NCBI RefSeq assembly: GCF_000512585.2
Contig: NC_089244.1
Coordinates: 124,001-188,000, forward strand
Direction of reading: 5' to 3'
Source: Kwoniella bestiolae CBS 10118
Taxonomy: Eukaryota > Basidiomycota > Tremellomycetes > Tremellales > Cryptococcaceae
DNA: 64,000 nt
Positions 33,172 through 46,086 of this stretch are shown piece after piece. The notes under the pieces were generated by a model. That model was given only the letters and a program-made list of their open reading frames with translations, did not search any database and was not told the origin of the DNA. The number at the start of each line of letters is the position of its first letter. Position 1 is the first letter of the stretch. The position numbers and the translations under genes were made by a program.

Positions 33172-34022
33172 CTACTTTGCTCCTGCTGCTCCTTTCGGTT
33201 CATCGGGACCCATCTGAACAGCGAAGAATAAAGCTATACCAACAATGTACATCCAGTATTTCTGGAAGAAGGTTTTCTCTACTTCTGGCGGTGCGGGGGC
33301 GCCTGTTGATGGGTCGACTGTGGGTGGAGGGGCAAGTGAGGGGCTATGTTCTGGGAGTTAGCAATGACCATTGATAGGTGTATGCTGGCAATAGGGGTAG
33401 GAAGCAAGACGGCTTACCCGAATGTCTTTTGAGTGTTTTGAGGGAAATCGACCTTCAGGTCACTCAACCTCGATGGGAGTTTGACGGAGGTTGTGGAGTT
33501 GCTTGAGCATGTATGGGAGGAAGACGAAGGAAGTATGGAGATTGATGAGGGTGTTGAGGTCGATGTAAGGTGGATTTGGATCTTGGGTGGTGAAGAGGAT
33601 AGGTAACACTACATCAGACATAATTAGTAAGATCCTACCAAGTACTACAAACCTCGAAAAGATATTCTCTCCGGCTGTATAGTGAAAGAGATACAAGACA
33701 TGTTCGATGATGACGAGGCACTCACACTCCTCGTACTCCCAATCAACCACTCCTCCTGTACATCATGTTCCCCCAGTTGTACACCAACCTGATACCATCC
33801 ATTCCCGTCGTCTACTTGTCCTCCTCCTGATGATCCATTAGAATGATCTTCGAGTGAATAGAGGGTATCTTGGATGACTAAATTACCCAGTTGCTGGAAA
33901 GTAGGTGGTGAGTCGGGTGAAGGGTGAGGTAGGAATCTGTGGTGGATCTTGAATGTCTGTTGGGCGAGGGTTAGCGGTGAGGTTAGGAGGAGGGCTGTTG
34001 AGAGGAGAGAGAGGGACCACAT
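33172..34022 (-). CDS. EMC10: ER membrane protein complex subunit 10
   Basis: Lumenal/membrane subunit of the EMC, which inserts tail-anchored and polytopic proteins. The signal peptide is MWSLSLLSTALLLTSPLTLA. The lumenal part has FKIHHRFLP, EEWLIGSTRS and, across an intron, CYLSSSPPKIQIHLT. A C-terminal linker (APAPPEVEKTFFQ) leads to the single membrane segment KYWMYIVGIALFFAVQMG and a short tail ending AGAK. The frame after the intron was fixed by the match SCYLSS...LPSRLSDLKVDF; another frame there runs into a stop. Three exons are likely. Confidence 0.88.
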
Positions 34023-34367
34023 TTGTCACTTTGGATGATCTGATATGTAATATAATATATTGAAGTAGTAGTACACGAATGTGAGGTATAAGTCATATAT
34101 ATACAGTACAGTGCTCGTATACCATACGAGCAGTGAATGCATACTGGTGAAAGGAAATGGGAAAGCGGCGATGTCCGAGCGCAACGCGAAGACGGGATCA
34201 ATTCTGTATGCGCTATGCTTTGACCCGGTTATGAAGGTTTTACTCTGTTGTATCCAGCTCTGATTTTTCAAAATATTGAAAAGAAAGTGTTCTCATTTCT
34301 TATTCTATGTCTATTCCTATCAACCAGTAAGATTCATCGCAGCACAAGATACAGTCCGATCAACAAT
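34023..34367. promoter_or_regulatory. EMC10/RRP15 divergent promoter region
   Basis: 345 bp between divergent starts, with TATATATA at about 34094-34101. I see no recognisable specific element. Confidence 0.45.
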
Positions 34368-35488
34368 ATGTCCGCTCCATCCAAACCGCTCAAATCAGCT
34401 CTCAAGAAGAGCTCCGCACCTGCTCATGCCTCCTCATCAAAACCCAAAGCTGGCCCATCAACTTCCTCCAAGGGCAAATCGAAAGGATCAGTCACGCTAG
34501 CTACCAAACCTACTCGATTCAAGGGATCAGATTTAGAGTCGGAAAGTGAAGGGAATGCCTCTGGATTTGAGAACGAGGATGAGGATGTAGAGATGGAAAT
34601 GGATACGGATGAGGAGATTGAGAGGAGTAAAGAAGGGAAGGAGGGGAAAAAGAGTGGGAATAGTGAGTTTCGGTTCTATCTGAATGATATGTACTGTCTT
34701 TCGATCATGGCTTCTGTCAAGCTGTGTGACGAGACCATAACCGTCATATATAATATGACCATCAGCTGAGACGTATGTACTGCATTGCATTAGAACGAAA
34801 GAGATCAACAACAACAGCGAACGACTTCGGATCAACCTTGACCTCTCTCCTTTCTGATCCCTTGATCCAAAAATCAAAATCCAAGAAACCCAAAACCACC
34901 ACTACTACTGAACCCTCCACAAGCGAAGAGAAGACAAAACAGAATAAAGCAATCCAACAGCCCATCTTGGCTCTATCAGCACACAAACCCCCAGCCAAGG
35001 CATCTGTATCGCTCGAAGCGAAGGCGAGGAGACAGCTCAAAGCTGAAAAGGAGGAGAAGCAGGATAAAGCGAGGGTGAAGGACGTGGTTGAGGGTTGGAG
35101 TACCGGTGATGGAGTCATGGGTGGGATGGAGTTTGAGAAGAGTTTGAGGAAGACTGCGCAGAGGGGTGGTGGGTGTTTTGTTTTTCGCGCTCTCTTCTTT
35201 TACCTCTTGAACATCATTCAACATCATAAAGCTACAACATACATATATCAGATTACTCCAGTACAAAGCTAATCACCCTCAACAGTAATCAAACTATTCA
35301 ACGCCATCCTCCTCGCATCCAAGAACTCCGAAGCTGCCATGACCTCCCTATCTGCCCAGGCGAAACTGAAACCCGAAGTAGGCAAGAAGAAGGAGAAGGA
35401 TAATATCCTTGGACGAGGTGGGAACAAGGATGATGTGCTGACTAAGGAGAGTTTCTTGGATATGGTCAGGAAGGGAAGTACGAGGTGA
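34368..35488 (+). CDS. RRP15: Ribosomal RNA-processing protein 15 (Rrp15p)
   Basis: Nucleolar factor in 60S subunit assembly. The basic N-terminus MSAPSKPLKSALKKSSAPAH is followed by an acidic patch (ENEDEDVEMEMDTDEEIE). Exon 2 most likely starts at KRKRSTTTANDFGSTLTSLL using the acceptor in gcattag; this keeps the phase-1 splice in frame. The Rrp15 core follows (KKPKTT..., NKAIQQPILALSAHKPP, LEAKARRQLKAEKEEKQDKA, FEKSLRKTAQRG). The last exon gives VIKLFNAILLASKNSEA, a family hallmark, and ends DMVRKGSTR with TGA at 35486-35488. Three exons. Confidence 0.88.
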
Positions 35489-35839
35489 TCTCTTTAGACT
35501 TATGGTTTATGGTTCAGCATTATCCGTGTACGTATCGTTTGGGTGCGGGAGAGACTTTCGATTGGACTGTCTACCTGCCGCTCGGAAGAAGCCAAGAAGC
35601 AATGTTCGATCTTCTGGTGAAGCTGCGGAATAAACGCTCAGTACTACCACTCTTTCAGTGCTTTACTTACAAAACACAATGGCCACCTGATCTCAGTGAA
35701 CCCTCCTAACTAACGACGATACTTATTTCATTAGCGAATTGAGATTCAAAATCAAATTAGACGGGCAAAAGACATTCATTCATTATACAGCAGTTTACTA
35801 AATTATAAAGATTACTAAGCACCCTCTCCTCAGTTTGAT
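35489..35839. other. Convergent RRP15/MFS spacer
   Basis: 351 bp between converging stop codons. No feature is recognised. Confidence 0.45.
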
Positions 35840-38668
35840 CTACACCCTCGAGGTAATCCTAGTAGGAGGTATACTGCCCCCGGTATCCCTCAAACCATCT
35901 TCCACCCTTAACATCTCTCTATTCAATCTATCCTCGTCGCGTTGCTCCCTATTACCATCTGCACCAAGATGTTGACCCTGGCCTTGAGCTTGAGCTTTCT
36001 CATCGACTGGACTTTCTCCTTCCTGAGCCTGTGTAGAGGATGTTGATGCATAAGTACGTTTGAGACTGTATGATTTGGTGCAGAGCGTTATCTATCATAT
36101 AATACCCAGAGATAGGATGATTAGCACCACCCTGTAGCATGATGCCGTGTACGACGAAGGAGATAACTCACCGCTAACGCAGCGCAGGACAATGCACATC
36201 CGACAATCCAGCAGACCTACGGTCCCAGCGCGTATACCACATCAGCTAGTGGTCCGAACGAGAAGGGAGAAATCATCACCCACCCGCATGGAATTCGCAA
36301 AAGCTTCTAAGACCCGATTCTTCATCTCCCCCTCTGGCAGATCATGTAACGCATGATACCCTGCCGTACTGGTCGGCGCGGTAAATGCACTCCCATATCC
36401 CTCGATCTTTGAGAACCTTGATCTCAATCCAGTATTGAAGATTGCTGTGAATATTGCGACTCCTATCATCGGGGTTGATCTCATCATCAACATCCTTGAG
36501 TAACTCAGGCAGGAATGGACCAGTGTATAACATAAGATGGGAAAATGTCGACTGGACATACCTATACAAGCCCCAATTGACCTCATAAGCGTCCAACAAG
36601 CCGTACTAGCCGCCATATCTTTCCCCGGCATAGACGCCTGAATGACCAACATCGGTGTGGATATCGCCAATCCAATACCCGCAGCCACTATCACCTGTAT
36701 ACCCTCCTGCGTGGCGTAGGAGACGTCGTACTTCAACAAGGCATACCACAACCCATAGCCTAAGGCGCTGGTGGCGAACCCTGTCCAGATTATTGGTCGG
36801 ACGATGTGGAAACGGGTTGATACTTGCCCGGCTGAATATCGGGTGGATGGTCAGTACATTTCACGGCAAAGATGGATTGATATACATTTTGATGTAGTGG
36901 TATATTGTTGGAGCAGATTCGGTTTCGTATGGGATGAACGTGGACCGGGACTTACCGATCATCGCGAATATAGACAAAGCCACGCAGAACGGTATGAAAT
37001 CCACACCAGATTTGAGGGACGATGCCCCGCCTACACCTTGGAAGAATTGAGGTAAGAGGAAATTGGCAGGCATGAACATGAGTGATTGGAGGAATGAGCC
37101 GAGCGTGAAGAATAGCGGTGTGCGCGTTTTAAGCATACGCTAAAGTACACCAGAATCACACATATCAGCCATGAATACCCACTTCGGCTTGAGAAATACT
37201 AAATATTTGTATATAGATATGGATCGCGACCTACCGCAGGTATTATAGCGTTCTTCTTAGTAGTCAAGAAATGAATTATGGAGAGGACGGTCACAGCGAC
37301 TCCCCCGATTATCACGGGGAAGGCAGTCTTCGATCCGAACCCTTCGTCTGCTGCGTTGGAGAAGCCTACTACCACTAGTGCGGCCGCTGCCATGACCATC
37401 ACACTAAATTACGGCACAAAAAGGAATCAGCTCAGACAGCTTGTAGGGTACAAGTCATGACTTAGTCGAAAAGATACCAAGTCACAGTACACTCACAGAC
37501 CAACAAAGTCAAATGATCTTCTCAGTTCGGCAATATCCCCTCGTTGAGTTCGCTTGAGGTTCAAGAAAAAGTACAGGAGGATGAGGGCGACGGCACAAAT
37601 GGGTATGTTGATGTCTTGGTCAAGCAAGTGAGACTTGGAAGTCAGTGTATGTTCAGTGTCATCGAGGTCGTCAGACTCAAGCTCAACTCACAGAAACACC
37701 ATCGCCTATTCCGATGGGATTGGATTTAGCTCGGACGTTCCCAAAAAAAAAACAGAAGACTACCTTAGCAGACTCACCAACTAGCTCTAGTGGTTAATAC
37801 ACCACCCAAGATCGGACCTAGTGTCCCCGCTACACCCCAGCTCGCACCCATATAACCCTGATACACCCCTCGTTTTTCCAGCGGTACCACATCGGCTGTC
37901 CCACACCAACACTGTCAATTCCCTGGCTATCCCGCGGGAATACTGTAAGAGGTACTTACAAACCACAATCAACGATAGACTAACGATCGATCCACCCCCA
38001 AGTCCAGCGAATGCTCTGGCTACTATCAACCTGGACGTATCATCAGTAAGTTACATTCGAGAGAAAGGTGGGAGCGGGAGGATCAACTTACCAAGTAGCA
38101 TTCTTGGCTGCTCCGCACAAGGCGGAAAATACCAACATAATGATCACTGCCATGTACAATGAAGGTTTCCGTCCAATTATATCTGTTAATCGACCGTTGA
38201 TGGGGTTCATCATTACTTGACTTAAGAGGTAGGAGGTACCGATCCATGAGTATTCTGAGGGGGTGGTGTTGAACTCTGCTGCGATCGTTGGTAGGGCTGT
38301 GGATATGATCTATGGCCATAGTATTGCCACATATCAATATATGATACACGTTCACTACTGTAAGAGGTTGACGTACAGATTGGTCCAAGGCAGATATAAA
38401 TCCAATTAAACCGATCCTACATCCCATGCCTGTCAGCCCAGCACTACCCGTCAGAAGTAACCCACGATGGCATGACGATCCACAAGTTATTCTTGGGTAT
38501 CTCAGGCTCTTCCTCGAACCTCGCTCCAATCGGGACTGTAGACCGTTCGACATTTTCTATATCCTCTTTCTTTTCTTCATCATTGCCATCCCAATCTTGA
38601 GGTTGTACTCTAGGTGAAGCTCGTTCTATCTCGTCGATCGAGGTGGTGTGGTCCCTATTGCCTGACAT
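35840..38668 (-). CDS. MFS transporter, DHA2-type (14 TM), drug:H+ antiporter family
   Basis: Plasma- or vacuolar-membrane exporter. The start at 38668 gives MSGNRDHTTSIDEIERASP and a charged cytosolic N-tail. Membrane segment 1 ends FISALDQS, the (L)DxT/S-like site of DHA2 proteins. The loop GRLTDIIGRKPSLYM is the MFS signature between TM2 and TM3. Later segments include VARAFAGLGGGSIVSLSLIV (antiporter motif region), VMVMAAAALVVVGFSNAADE, FFTLGSFLQSLMFMPANFLL and GIQVIVAAGIGLAISTPMLV. The hydrophilic tail is Q/E-rich, ending TRITSRV with the stop at 35840-35842. It has many short introns. The substrate is not predictable. Fungal relatives export drugs, basic amino acids or siderophores. Confidence 0.85.
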
Positions 38669-39663
38669 CTTGGAGATTTGACTCGTGTACAGGTCATGCC
38701 AGGCTACTGGTTCATAAGAGATAATCAAATATCACGGAAAGAGGATCAGAGGGAACATCAAGCATGAACAAGAGTATATCGAAGAGGTGAAATAGAAGCA
38801 TGTTACCATCTCGGTTAACCCCGATAAACTTAATTGACAATGCAAGCTAAGTGTTCGGGGTATATCAGGTCCGGATCATGATCGGCGCCGGAATCACCTA
38901 CAGCACTGGGAAAAAAAGGTTCCGAGAAAGTGGAGGTCCTTGGAGGTTGATTCTTAGGAATGGTTTGCTTGTTTGCCCTCGGGTCCAGAAGCTTGGCTGT
39001 ACGATAGCTCGAACGTGAATGATTTTGATTTTGATGTTGATGTTGATTTTGATTTTGATTGTTTTTGTATGTCATCTTGAAGAGTTCCAATGCACCTTGA
39101 GGCTCATTCGATCAGCAGGGTGGGTGTTGGCTGGGATATTCTGGACGAGTATGTCGATTGATATCGCACTCGTACGTGGAGGTTCGAACATCAAGTTGAA
39201 CGGTAAGGCGCCGATAAGGCGATGGCTCAGGATCTCGAGTAGTGAGTGACATTGAGTAGAAGATACGTCGACACTGACCCATCATTGCAAGCGTTTTCAT
39301 CCACTTGCATATGATGGGAGCGACGTGCAGTACGAAAACCAAATGAGATATCGCACATCTGAGACGCGGCGCTGTGGCATCCCTGATAATGAACGGAACC
39401 GAGCGGAACCGAATTAGATAGAGTTAATGGTGGGGGACCTGACCTGACGATCAATCACGATTCGCAAATCCATCAACCGGATTTGCAAAGCCCAAGCATC
39501 AAACTCTTCTCATGGGCGCTACGGTCACAAACACACTGCATCAACATGTCTTTCACCATATAAGTTCTAACGGTCAGATTGCGGATTGCATCCATCCCTC
39601 AAATACCAACAAACCGGTCTTCATTCAATCAAGCTAGCTTGATATATCAAGGGTAGATCCAGC
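38669..39663. other. Divergent promoter region, MFS gene and secreted-protein gene
   Basis: 995 bp. A simple repeat of ttgatg/ttgattt units lies at about 39019-39062. A duplicated ggaaccgagc/ggaaccga occurs near 39398-39415. No gene is supported. Confidence 0.5.
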
Positions 39664-40458
39664 ATGCCGTTCAGATCACTTGTGACTATCATAACCCTCA
39701 TATCCTCTGTGATCGTGGTTCATGCCAGTCTCGTTGGTATCGATCCCACAGATCTTGCTTCGCCCACTTCCACTTCCACTTCCACTTCCACGTTTGCCGG
39801 CCTGATCCTAGAGCCCGCTACTACCATTTCTAGTGCTCAACCAGCTATGAGCCTGAAGCAAGCGACTCGATCAGAGGTGAGCTTCTCAATCTAGCTCATC
39901 GTCTCATCCTGTTTTCCCTATCATCAATAGATGCTCACATTTCACGTTTCATGGGACGCCGCTCAGATCATCGAGAGATCGTTGTACGGCCTTCGAGCGA
40001 AGAGAGGCGTACCTTCCCCTATGCCACCTCAAGATACAGTCTATAGTCAACCTGACAATTACCCTTTTGCGAGATCTTATCAAGGCAAAGGAATGAGGGT
40101 CACGCGTGAGCTTTGCTATACCCCTCGTTTTGATTGGCGATGAGAGGAGAGACTCATGATGCTTCTTCATCGAATAGCCGGTGTCGATTGTTCCCAAGGA
40201 TACTGTACACAACATACCACTTTTGCCGGTACTATCCTCCAGAATACCGCGATTCAAGATTGTGCGAATTTCGCTCATGGGATTTATGTAGCTCCTAATT
40301 GGGGTACCAAAGGTTATTTATCTTTCTCTCTGTGGTATGATACCTCGGTAGATGTTTGGAACTGCGAGGCGTACTGGAATGTTGAATTCAATTTCGGGAC
40401 TTGGGATAAAGTGGACGAAAACGCCGATCCGGTATATGGCTATTCGGTCGTTGCGTAA
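39664..40458 (+). CDS. Small secreted protein with probable kexin processing site, unknown function
   Basis: Exons 39664-39876, 39967-40105 and 40188-40458 give about 207 residues. MPFRSLVTIITLISSVIVVHA is a signal peptide. A serine/threonine repeat follows (STSTSTST, DNA unit cttccactt). The propeptide ends in SLYGLRAKR, a KR dibasic site before GVPSPMPPQ, suited to Kex2 cleavage. The mature part has four cysteines (DCSQGYC, QDC, WNC) and an aromatic C-terminus (WYDTSVDVWNCEAYWNVEF, then VYGYSVVA). I recognise no family. The closest relative in view is the broken copy just downstream. Secretion is well supported by the sequence; the role is not. Confidence 0.78.
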
Positions 40459-41168
40459 ATGATCCGTAGAGCGATGAGAAGAGGATATCATGTCGTGGAT
40501 GAAGTGAAATCAAGTATGCAGAGGAGTTATCGTAGATTGCGACGATGATGCTGATGATCTCCCGTCGCTGGAGAGGAATTAGGCGAGGAACGTACATCAA
40601 GATGAGTATCGGTGACCATGAGCGGCAAGACTTTTTCCGTTGATCCCTCATGTCAATTTTCATCGAGACGAGGCATGATTAGGATGGAGTGGAGCGTAAG
40701 GGCGATTCATTCAGCATTCGGCGATTCATTTGATGTTCGAAACATCTACTACACTCGTCGACGGAGGCAATCCGCTGCATCAGCTCAGCTCAAGATTCAC
40801 GTCTTTCATCATAAATAGCATCAAACATCCCCGAAAATAAGGCGAGGTCAGACAAGGAACATGGACAATACTTAATGTTAAAGTAAAGGCACAAAGTGAG
40901 AACTTCTGGTCTGCATCGAGAAACCGAGGTTTCTATTCAGATTGTCTGACACCATTTTTATACCGCTGTCGGTACGTATTCGGGCTAGTGCATTGTTATT
41001 CGTGGGATTTGATAGATATAAAGATAGTTGGGGATTACAATGACTCCCCAATTTATTGCTCACTCTCACCGTCACCCACTGACCAGACTTGCGATGCTCA
41101 TTTACACAACATTATTCCGTTTGACGATCAAATCTCGTGGTCCTTCTGTGTATCGACTTTCATCCAAC
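40459..41168. other. Spacer between secreted-protein paralogs
   Basis: 710 bp with no recognisable coding content. It should hold the 3' end of the first gene and what was the promoter of the second. Confidence 0.45.
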
Positions 41169-41959
41169 ATGTCCTTGAGGACTAGCTTATCCCTGGCGGT
41201 CCTATCCTCATCATCCCTCGGCGTTTTGGCAAGTCCCGTATTCATGGACACGTCCACCTCCACAGGCGTTGCTACTCCCACCAGTGCAGGTTAAATCGAC
41301 AGACCTCAGGGAATCTACGCTACTATCACCGCCAATGCCCAGCCAGCAACAAGCCTAAGACAAACAACCCGACAAGATGTGAGTGTCCAGTGGCCCCACA
41401 ATAAATAACCAGTCAGAGCTATAGATCACAATGAGAGAGAGAGATCAATCATTAGGTAGTCAAGCGAGCCCTAGATGGCCCCAAAGCCAGACGAGGTACC
41501 CCCTCGTGCCCCTCTGTCCCCGCTCCAGATTTCCTCAACATCACTCAAGACGCCTATCCATTCGTCGGAGGCCCTCGTTCAAGCGGAACACTAGTCTCTC
41601 GTGAGCATTCGATACCATACCATGACCTATAACTGACATATTGATGGTGGATGGTCTACCGGTGTGATAATATAGCATATTTCGAACCAAGTTGGGGGTT
41701 CTACATCCAAAAAACCACCTATCCCCCCTCCACACCTCCGAATACCGTCCTTCAAAGTTGTCTGGATCTCACCCATACGAGGCCTACATCATTCTACTTC
41801 AATGATGATGGGTAATATTCTTTCGAGGTGTGGTATGATACCTCTGCCGATATCTGGAACTGCGAGGCGTTCTTAAATGTCGAGTGGAATCTTGGGAGTT
41901 GGAATAAGACGAATGAGAATGCGGATCCGATTTTTGGATACACGTTGTATTCTTACTGA
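41169..41959 (+). pseudogene. Broken paralog of the upstream secreted protein
   Basis: It starts MSLRTSLSLAVLSSSSLGVL, again a signal peptide, and keeps the same exon order and splice phases as the gene upstream. Matching blocks are AQPATSLRQTTRQD, VVKRALDGPKARRGTPS (basic site kept as RR) and VWYDTSADIWNCEAFLNVEW, then ENADPIFGY. Two in-frame TAA codons interrupt it, one after STSTGVATPTSAG (41290-41292) and one before YSFEVWYD (about 41813). No intron placement I can see removes either. The DCSQGYC cysteines are also lost. The reading after each stop remains clearly homologous, so decay is recent. Confidence 0.75.
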
Positions 41960-42245
41960 TCTTGATGGAGTTCAGATAGATGTCCCGGAGAAGGTTACGG
42001 ATAATTGATAAATATGGAAGAGAAGCAAAATGAACGATGTATGAACAAGTCACATAATTCATACTGACTAGAAGGTTCTGTGTTATTTGTGCCCTGGTCG
42101 GATAGCCTTATCGGTACAATTCACTCACTCTTCGAAATGGAATACATAGCTACATGTATATCAGCTACATAATCAAGTTCACCGTGTATGCTACATCTAC
42201 ATAACCAAACCTCCATCAAGGAATAAAAGAATCCTTCTTCCAGGT
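41960..42245. other. Convergent spacer
   Basis: 286 bp between the broken secreted-protein copy and the stop of the DUF3292 gene. Nothing is recognised. Confidence 0.4.
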
Positions 42246-45200
42246 TTATAGCACTTCCCATCTCTGTACACCCATAGAGACCAATCTAACGAACAACTCT
42301 TCTCTTCTGCCTACCCTGGTAAGATGGATGGTAGTACCTTCGTCCTTCTCACTTCCAACATGTTCGGCAATCTGTTGAGAACGAGGTTTGAATCGGACTG
42401 TCAGGCCTAATCCTTCGACTTCGGCTCCTGAGACCCAACCAAGGGCCATACGGGGCATTGAGACGTGGGACTATAGCAGTTCGAAGATCAGTGAGCGATA
42501 CTGAATCACGGATATCCGAGCGAAGACCAAGGGAACAAAGAGATCAGGCATGACGTAAGGAAAGACACACTCACCTTCTTGATCTCAACGATATCATCCA
42601 CAGGCCAAACGAAATGCTCCGACTTTCCAGAAATAGGTACGAAAGTGATCCTAGGCTCTTTAATTATATCATTCCTGTTCTCTAGGATGATATGACCAGA
42701 GGTTTTATCGAGTTTACACGGGTAGGCTGAAGAAAGTATTACGATGTCAGCCGATCCGTCTTTGTGGGGGAAGAACGGAAAATCGAGACAACCCACAATG
42801 AGGTGTACCATCATCTTTGATATGACCCTTGAAGAACAGCTTATCCACCTTTGAACCGATCTTTTCGCCAGTCGTCAGATCCGTCTCACCACGATCGATA
42901 GCTTCGATACGTGCCTGTTTTTTACTGCCGTCCACAGCGACATCCCCATTGAAAGCGGCCATCTTCTTCCCAACAGATTTGAAAGCGCCGAGGATGTGAG
43001 ACTTGGTCTTGTGTTTGGCTTTGGCAGTTGCTTCTGTAAGTCCACCTTCTTCTTCGGCTTCCAATACTTCGACGTCGTCTTCGGCGGTGACAGTAGCGGG
43101 GGTGGTATCTTTGATGGCTTCCTGTAGAACAAGTCAGCTTACTTAGCCCACATGCTACTGGTTCCGCGGTACGAACCTTGGGGGTACCTTCGAGAGGAGG
43201 AGGACTAAGAAGGTAAATCCATCAGCCGATATTTTCATACGTTTTACAGACACGTCAAACTCACGGAGGTCGAGGCAATGGCGAGTTAAGAGCCTCAGCT
43301 ACTCGTAACAAGTGTAAAGTCAACTGAGCATCGGTAGGTACACCAGACAAGATCGAGCTGCGAACGATATCCAGTCAATATGCAGAACTTAGTTACAGCC
43401 ACAGCTGTAATGTCATTGTTAAGAAGAAACTTGACTCACTTTCGAATATCTATCAATTCTTGCCAGTTTGGTGGGAGATATTTGACCGCTTCTTTAGCAG
43501 CTCTGATCAACAGAGGTTGACCCCAGAAGCCGACACCAAAGAAGAACGTAGCTGATCTAGCGAATACCCAAGGTGGTATGAAAGTGAATAAGAAGGCTAT
43601 AGGTACAAGGAAAGCACCGGCAATTTTGAATCGAGCGTAAGAATCTGGATAAGGTGCAGGAGGTGATAGAGCACTATGCGGACAAACAGGATCAGCATTA
43701 CTCACCTCAGAAGATGAGGGAAAGACATCGGAAGGAGAAAGAAATCTCAACCTACTTTGTCATTCTCTCCATCGTGTCTGCAAAAGCACCCAATCCCTCT
43801 TCCGTGGCTTTAGTCATCTTCGATACCATCTCGTCCCTCTTCCTTTTAGCTTCCCTCTGTGCCAACTTCTTCTTCTCCTTGTCACTCAATGGCTTATCAG
43901 GAGTGACTGTTTCTCCCCCGACGACGACCGCACCAGAGTCGAGGCCTTGGGATTGATCTTTACCGTGTTTCTCACGGGTTACACCAGGCTGTCCAGGTGG
44001 CACATCGTCATCGGGCTCAGAGTCGGTATCGGACGAAGTATCGCTTTTACGTTTCTTCTCTCCTACACTTGAATTTCCAGCTTCTTTACCCTTCTTTCGA
44101 CCGTCCTGCGATCGTGCGAAATCACAAGCCCGGTCAGCTCAAGTCAAAAATACCATGTTAGAGAGAGGAATGTACAGACGTAATCACTTACAAAGAGTAA
44201 TCTAGTGGTATAAGCCTGTAAGATACTGGTAGCTTCGAAAGCCTGTTCCTCAGCCTGTTCAGCTTTACTCCTATGAACCGTCTTTCCATCTACATTTCCC
44301 AGAATACTCTCATCTCCCTTTTGATTGGTTGGATCGGTCGCACTGGGAGGTGTAAATGGTGCGGGCGCAACAGGCGGGAAGAACCATCTTCGGCAATTTG
44401 GGAAGCAGACTATAGCGATGAAGAACGAAACTACACCAGCGACGGCATAACCGAATATCCAGCAGATGAAGTATGCGGCGCAGAACGATCCGGTCCTCCA
44501 TCGTTCTTCAGGGGACCAGGACATCATTCGTTGGACTTCTCGCATACCCATCAATGAGGATGGTCCGACAGCTGCGAAGACCCTTTCGAGGTTGGATCGA
44601 AGGACGTCGGAGTGGGATGGTAAGTTGGGTAAGGTAGAGGGACGTAAGTCCGGTTCTTTGGCTGGGAGGTGATGCGCGGGGTGGAGCACGTGAGTGATTT
44701 GCTACGAGCCACAGCTTATCAGGTGAGCAAGTATACCCCGATTGTCTAAATCGAAACAAAGACTCACGACGTCAAATCGTCTCAACATCGCATAAAGTCT
44801 ATCATCCTCAATACCAGCTACCACCGTTCCCTTAGGTTTCTCACCCTTCAATTCTCTAGCTTCAGCCTTTGTCTTTTCCACTTCCCTATGGACCACAGCG
44901 GGATGTTCATTCTGAATTGCCTCCTTCTGCTCTTCAGGGTGAGTAGCAGCATTGGTAGGTAATGCCGTGGGAGCAGATTCCGAAGATGGTTTGAATGGGT
45001 CGATGGAAGCTGTAGGTGCTTGAGCCTGACCTGCATGAGCTGCTGGTGCGGTGGTACCCTTCGATGGGTCAGATGGATGAGTCTCGGTAGATGGGACAGA
45101 TGGAACAGCGGCTTCATGAGGTTTCTCGTGGAGAACTTGCTGAGCTGCGGGATGGTCGGTATTGCTGCTGTCTACCGTTGGGCCATTGGCAACTTGTCCT

Positions 45201-45400
45201 GCGGGGTTGTGTGCACTGGTGGGATGAGCATTGACAGGTTGAGCAGGGGGTGGTGGGACTGCTGGTAGATCCTTTTGAACTGGTGGGTGAGCAGCGACGA
45301 CAGGCTGAGCAGGTGGGACAGTCGTGCTTGTGATGGGAGCTGTCTCCGCAGTCGTCTGACCGTTGGCTGGTGGGTGAGAGATGGGTGGACCCAAGTCCAT
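42246..45400 (-). CDS. DUF3292-family fungal membrane protein
   Basis: Large fungal protein of unknown function matching my memory of the DUF3292 family. The first ~170 residues are proline/alanine/threonine/histidine-rich and likely disordered. The conserved part starts GIEDDRLYAMLRRFDVQITH. It then has a membrane segment (FCAAYFICWIFGYAVAGVVS...), a long charged segment (SDKEKKKLAQREAKRKRDEM), and a hydrophobic hairpin (FKIAGAFLVPIAFLFTFIPP, then SATFFFGVGFWGQPLL). A C-terminal beta-rich domain follows, with DDGTPHC, AYPCKLDKTSGHIILENR, ITFVPISGKSEHFVWPVDDI and a final RVGRREELFVRL...WEVL, which looks like a lipid-binding or PH/GRAM-like fold by inference only. About nine exons. Confidence 0.82.
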
Positions 45401-46086
45401 TGTGTTATTTGAAGATTGCTGGGTCCTATTCTATTTGTCTATCTATGATGATACGAGTTGGTTGTTGAATGTTATATGAGGTGTGCAAGATGTATATACA
45501 AGAGGACGATGATAATGAGGATGATGATGATGATAATGATGATAGCGAACAATGAAATCTCAACTTTGAGTTTGATGGGAAAATCCAATTTATGGGAGGG
45601 ATTTTGTATAGTGTGACGTCATCTCGTCATCTTCCTCAGGGAAAGGGAAAGGGAGGGATCGTCATTACCACATAGAAGTGTACTGTAGCACCTACAGTAG
45701 CAGATGATCTCTAATCCCATGCCAGAACCACCAGCAAATGACGGTTAAGATGCATGTCTTCTCGCATTCAACGACAACCCGAAAGATGTACATGAGGAAA
45801 AGAGGAACAGCAGATCTCTCCACTCTGTTCTGTGCCAACGACTGTGATATAACCGTGCGCAACATGACAACATGTCCACATCCTCCTTTGAGCCATCCTA
45901 TCGTTTCACTTTGTTCCTCCGCCGATGTTTGGTCCTTTGTACAAACCATGTTTCCAGTAAAAGCTCCACTCATGAAGGCATGGATGCGTTCATTGACCAG
46001 CCTCAGAACACACAACTATATTAGCGTGATCTGAGAGGAGAATCGTCTCCATCAATATCACCTATCCACCACAGTTCACAAGGGCT
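45401..46086. other. Intergenic region upstream of the DUF3292 gene
   Basis: 686 bp, including a (GAT)n-type repeat at about 45505-45545 just upstream of the DUF3292 start. A 99-codon frame at 45738-46034 is not convincing. Confidence 0.45.

Noticed and set aside
33640..33735. Micro-exon PERISFR in EMC10
   Set aside because: Splicing it in shifts the next exon into a frame with an early stop. Skipping it gives the family-like text STRS-CYLSSSPPKIQIHLT.
41280..41300. A tiny intron removing the first TAA of the secreted-protein paralog
   Set aside because: The available GT..AG pair would give an intron of about 13 nt, far below any functional size.
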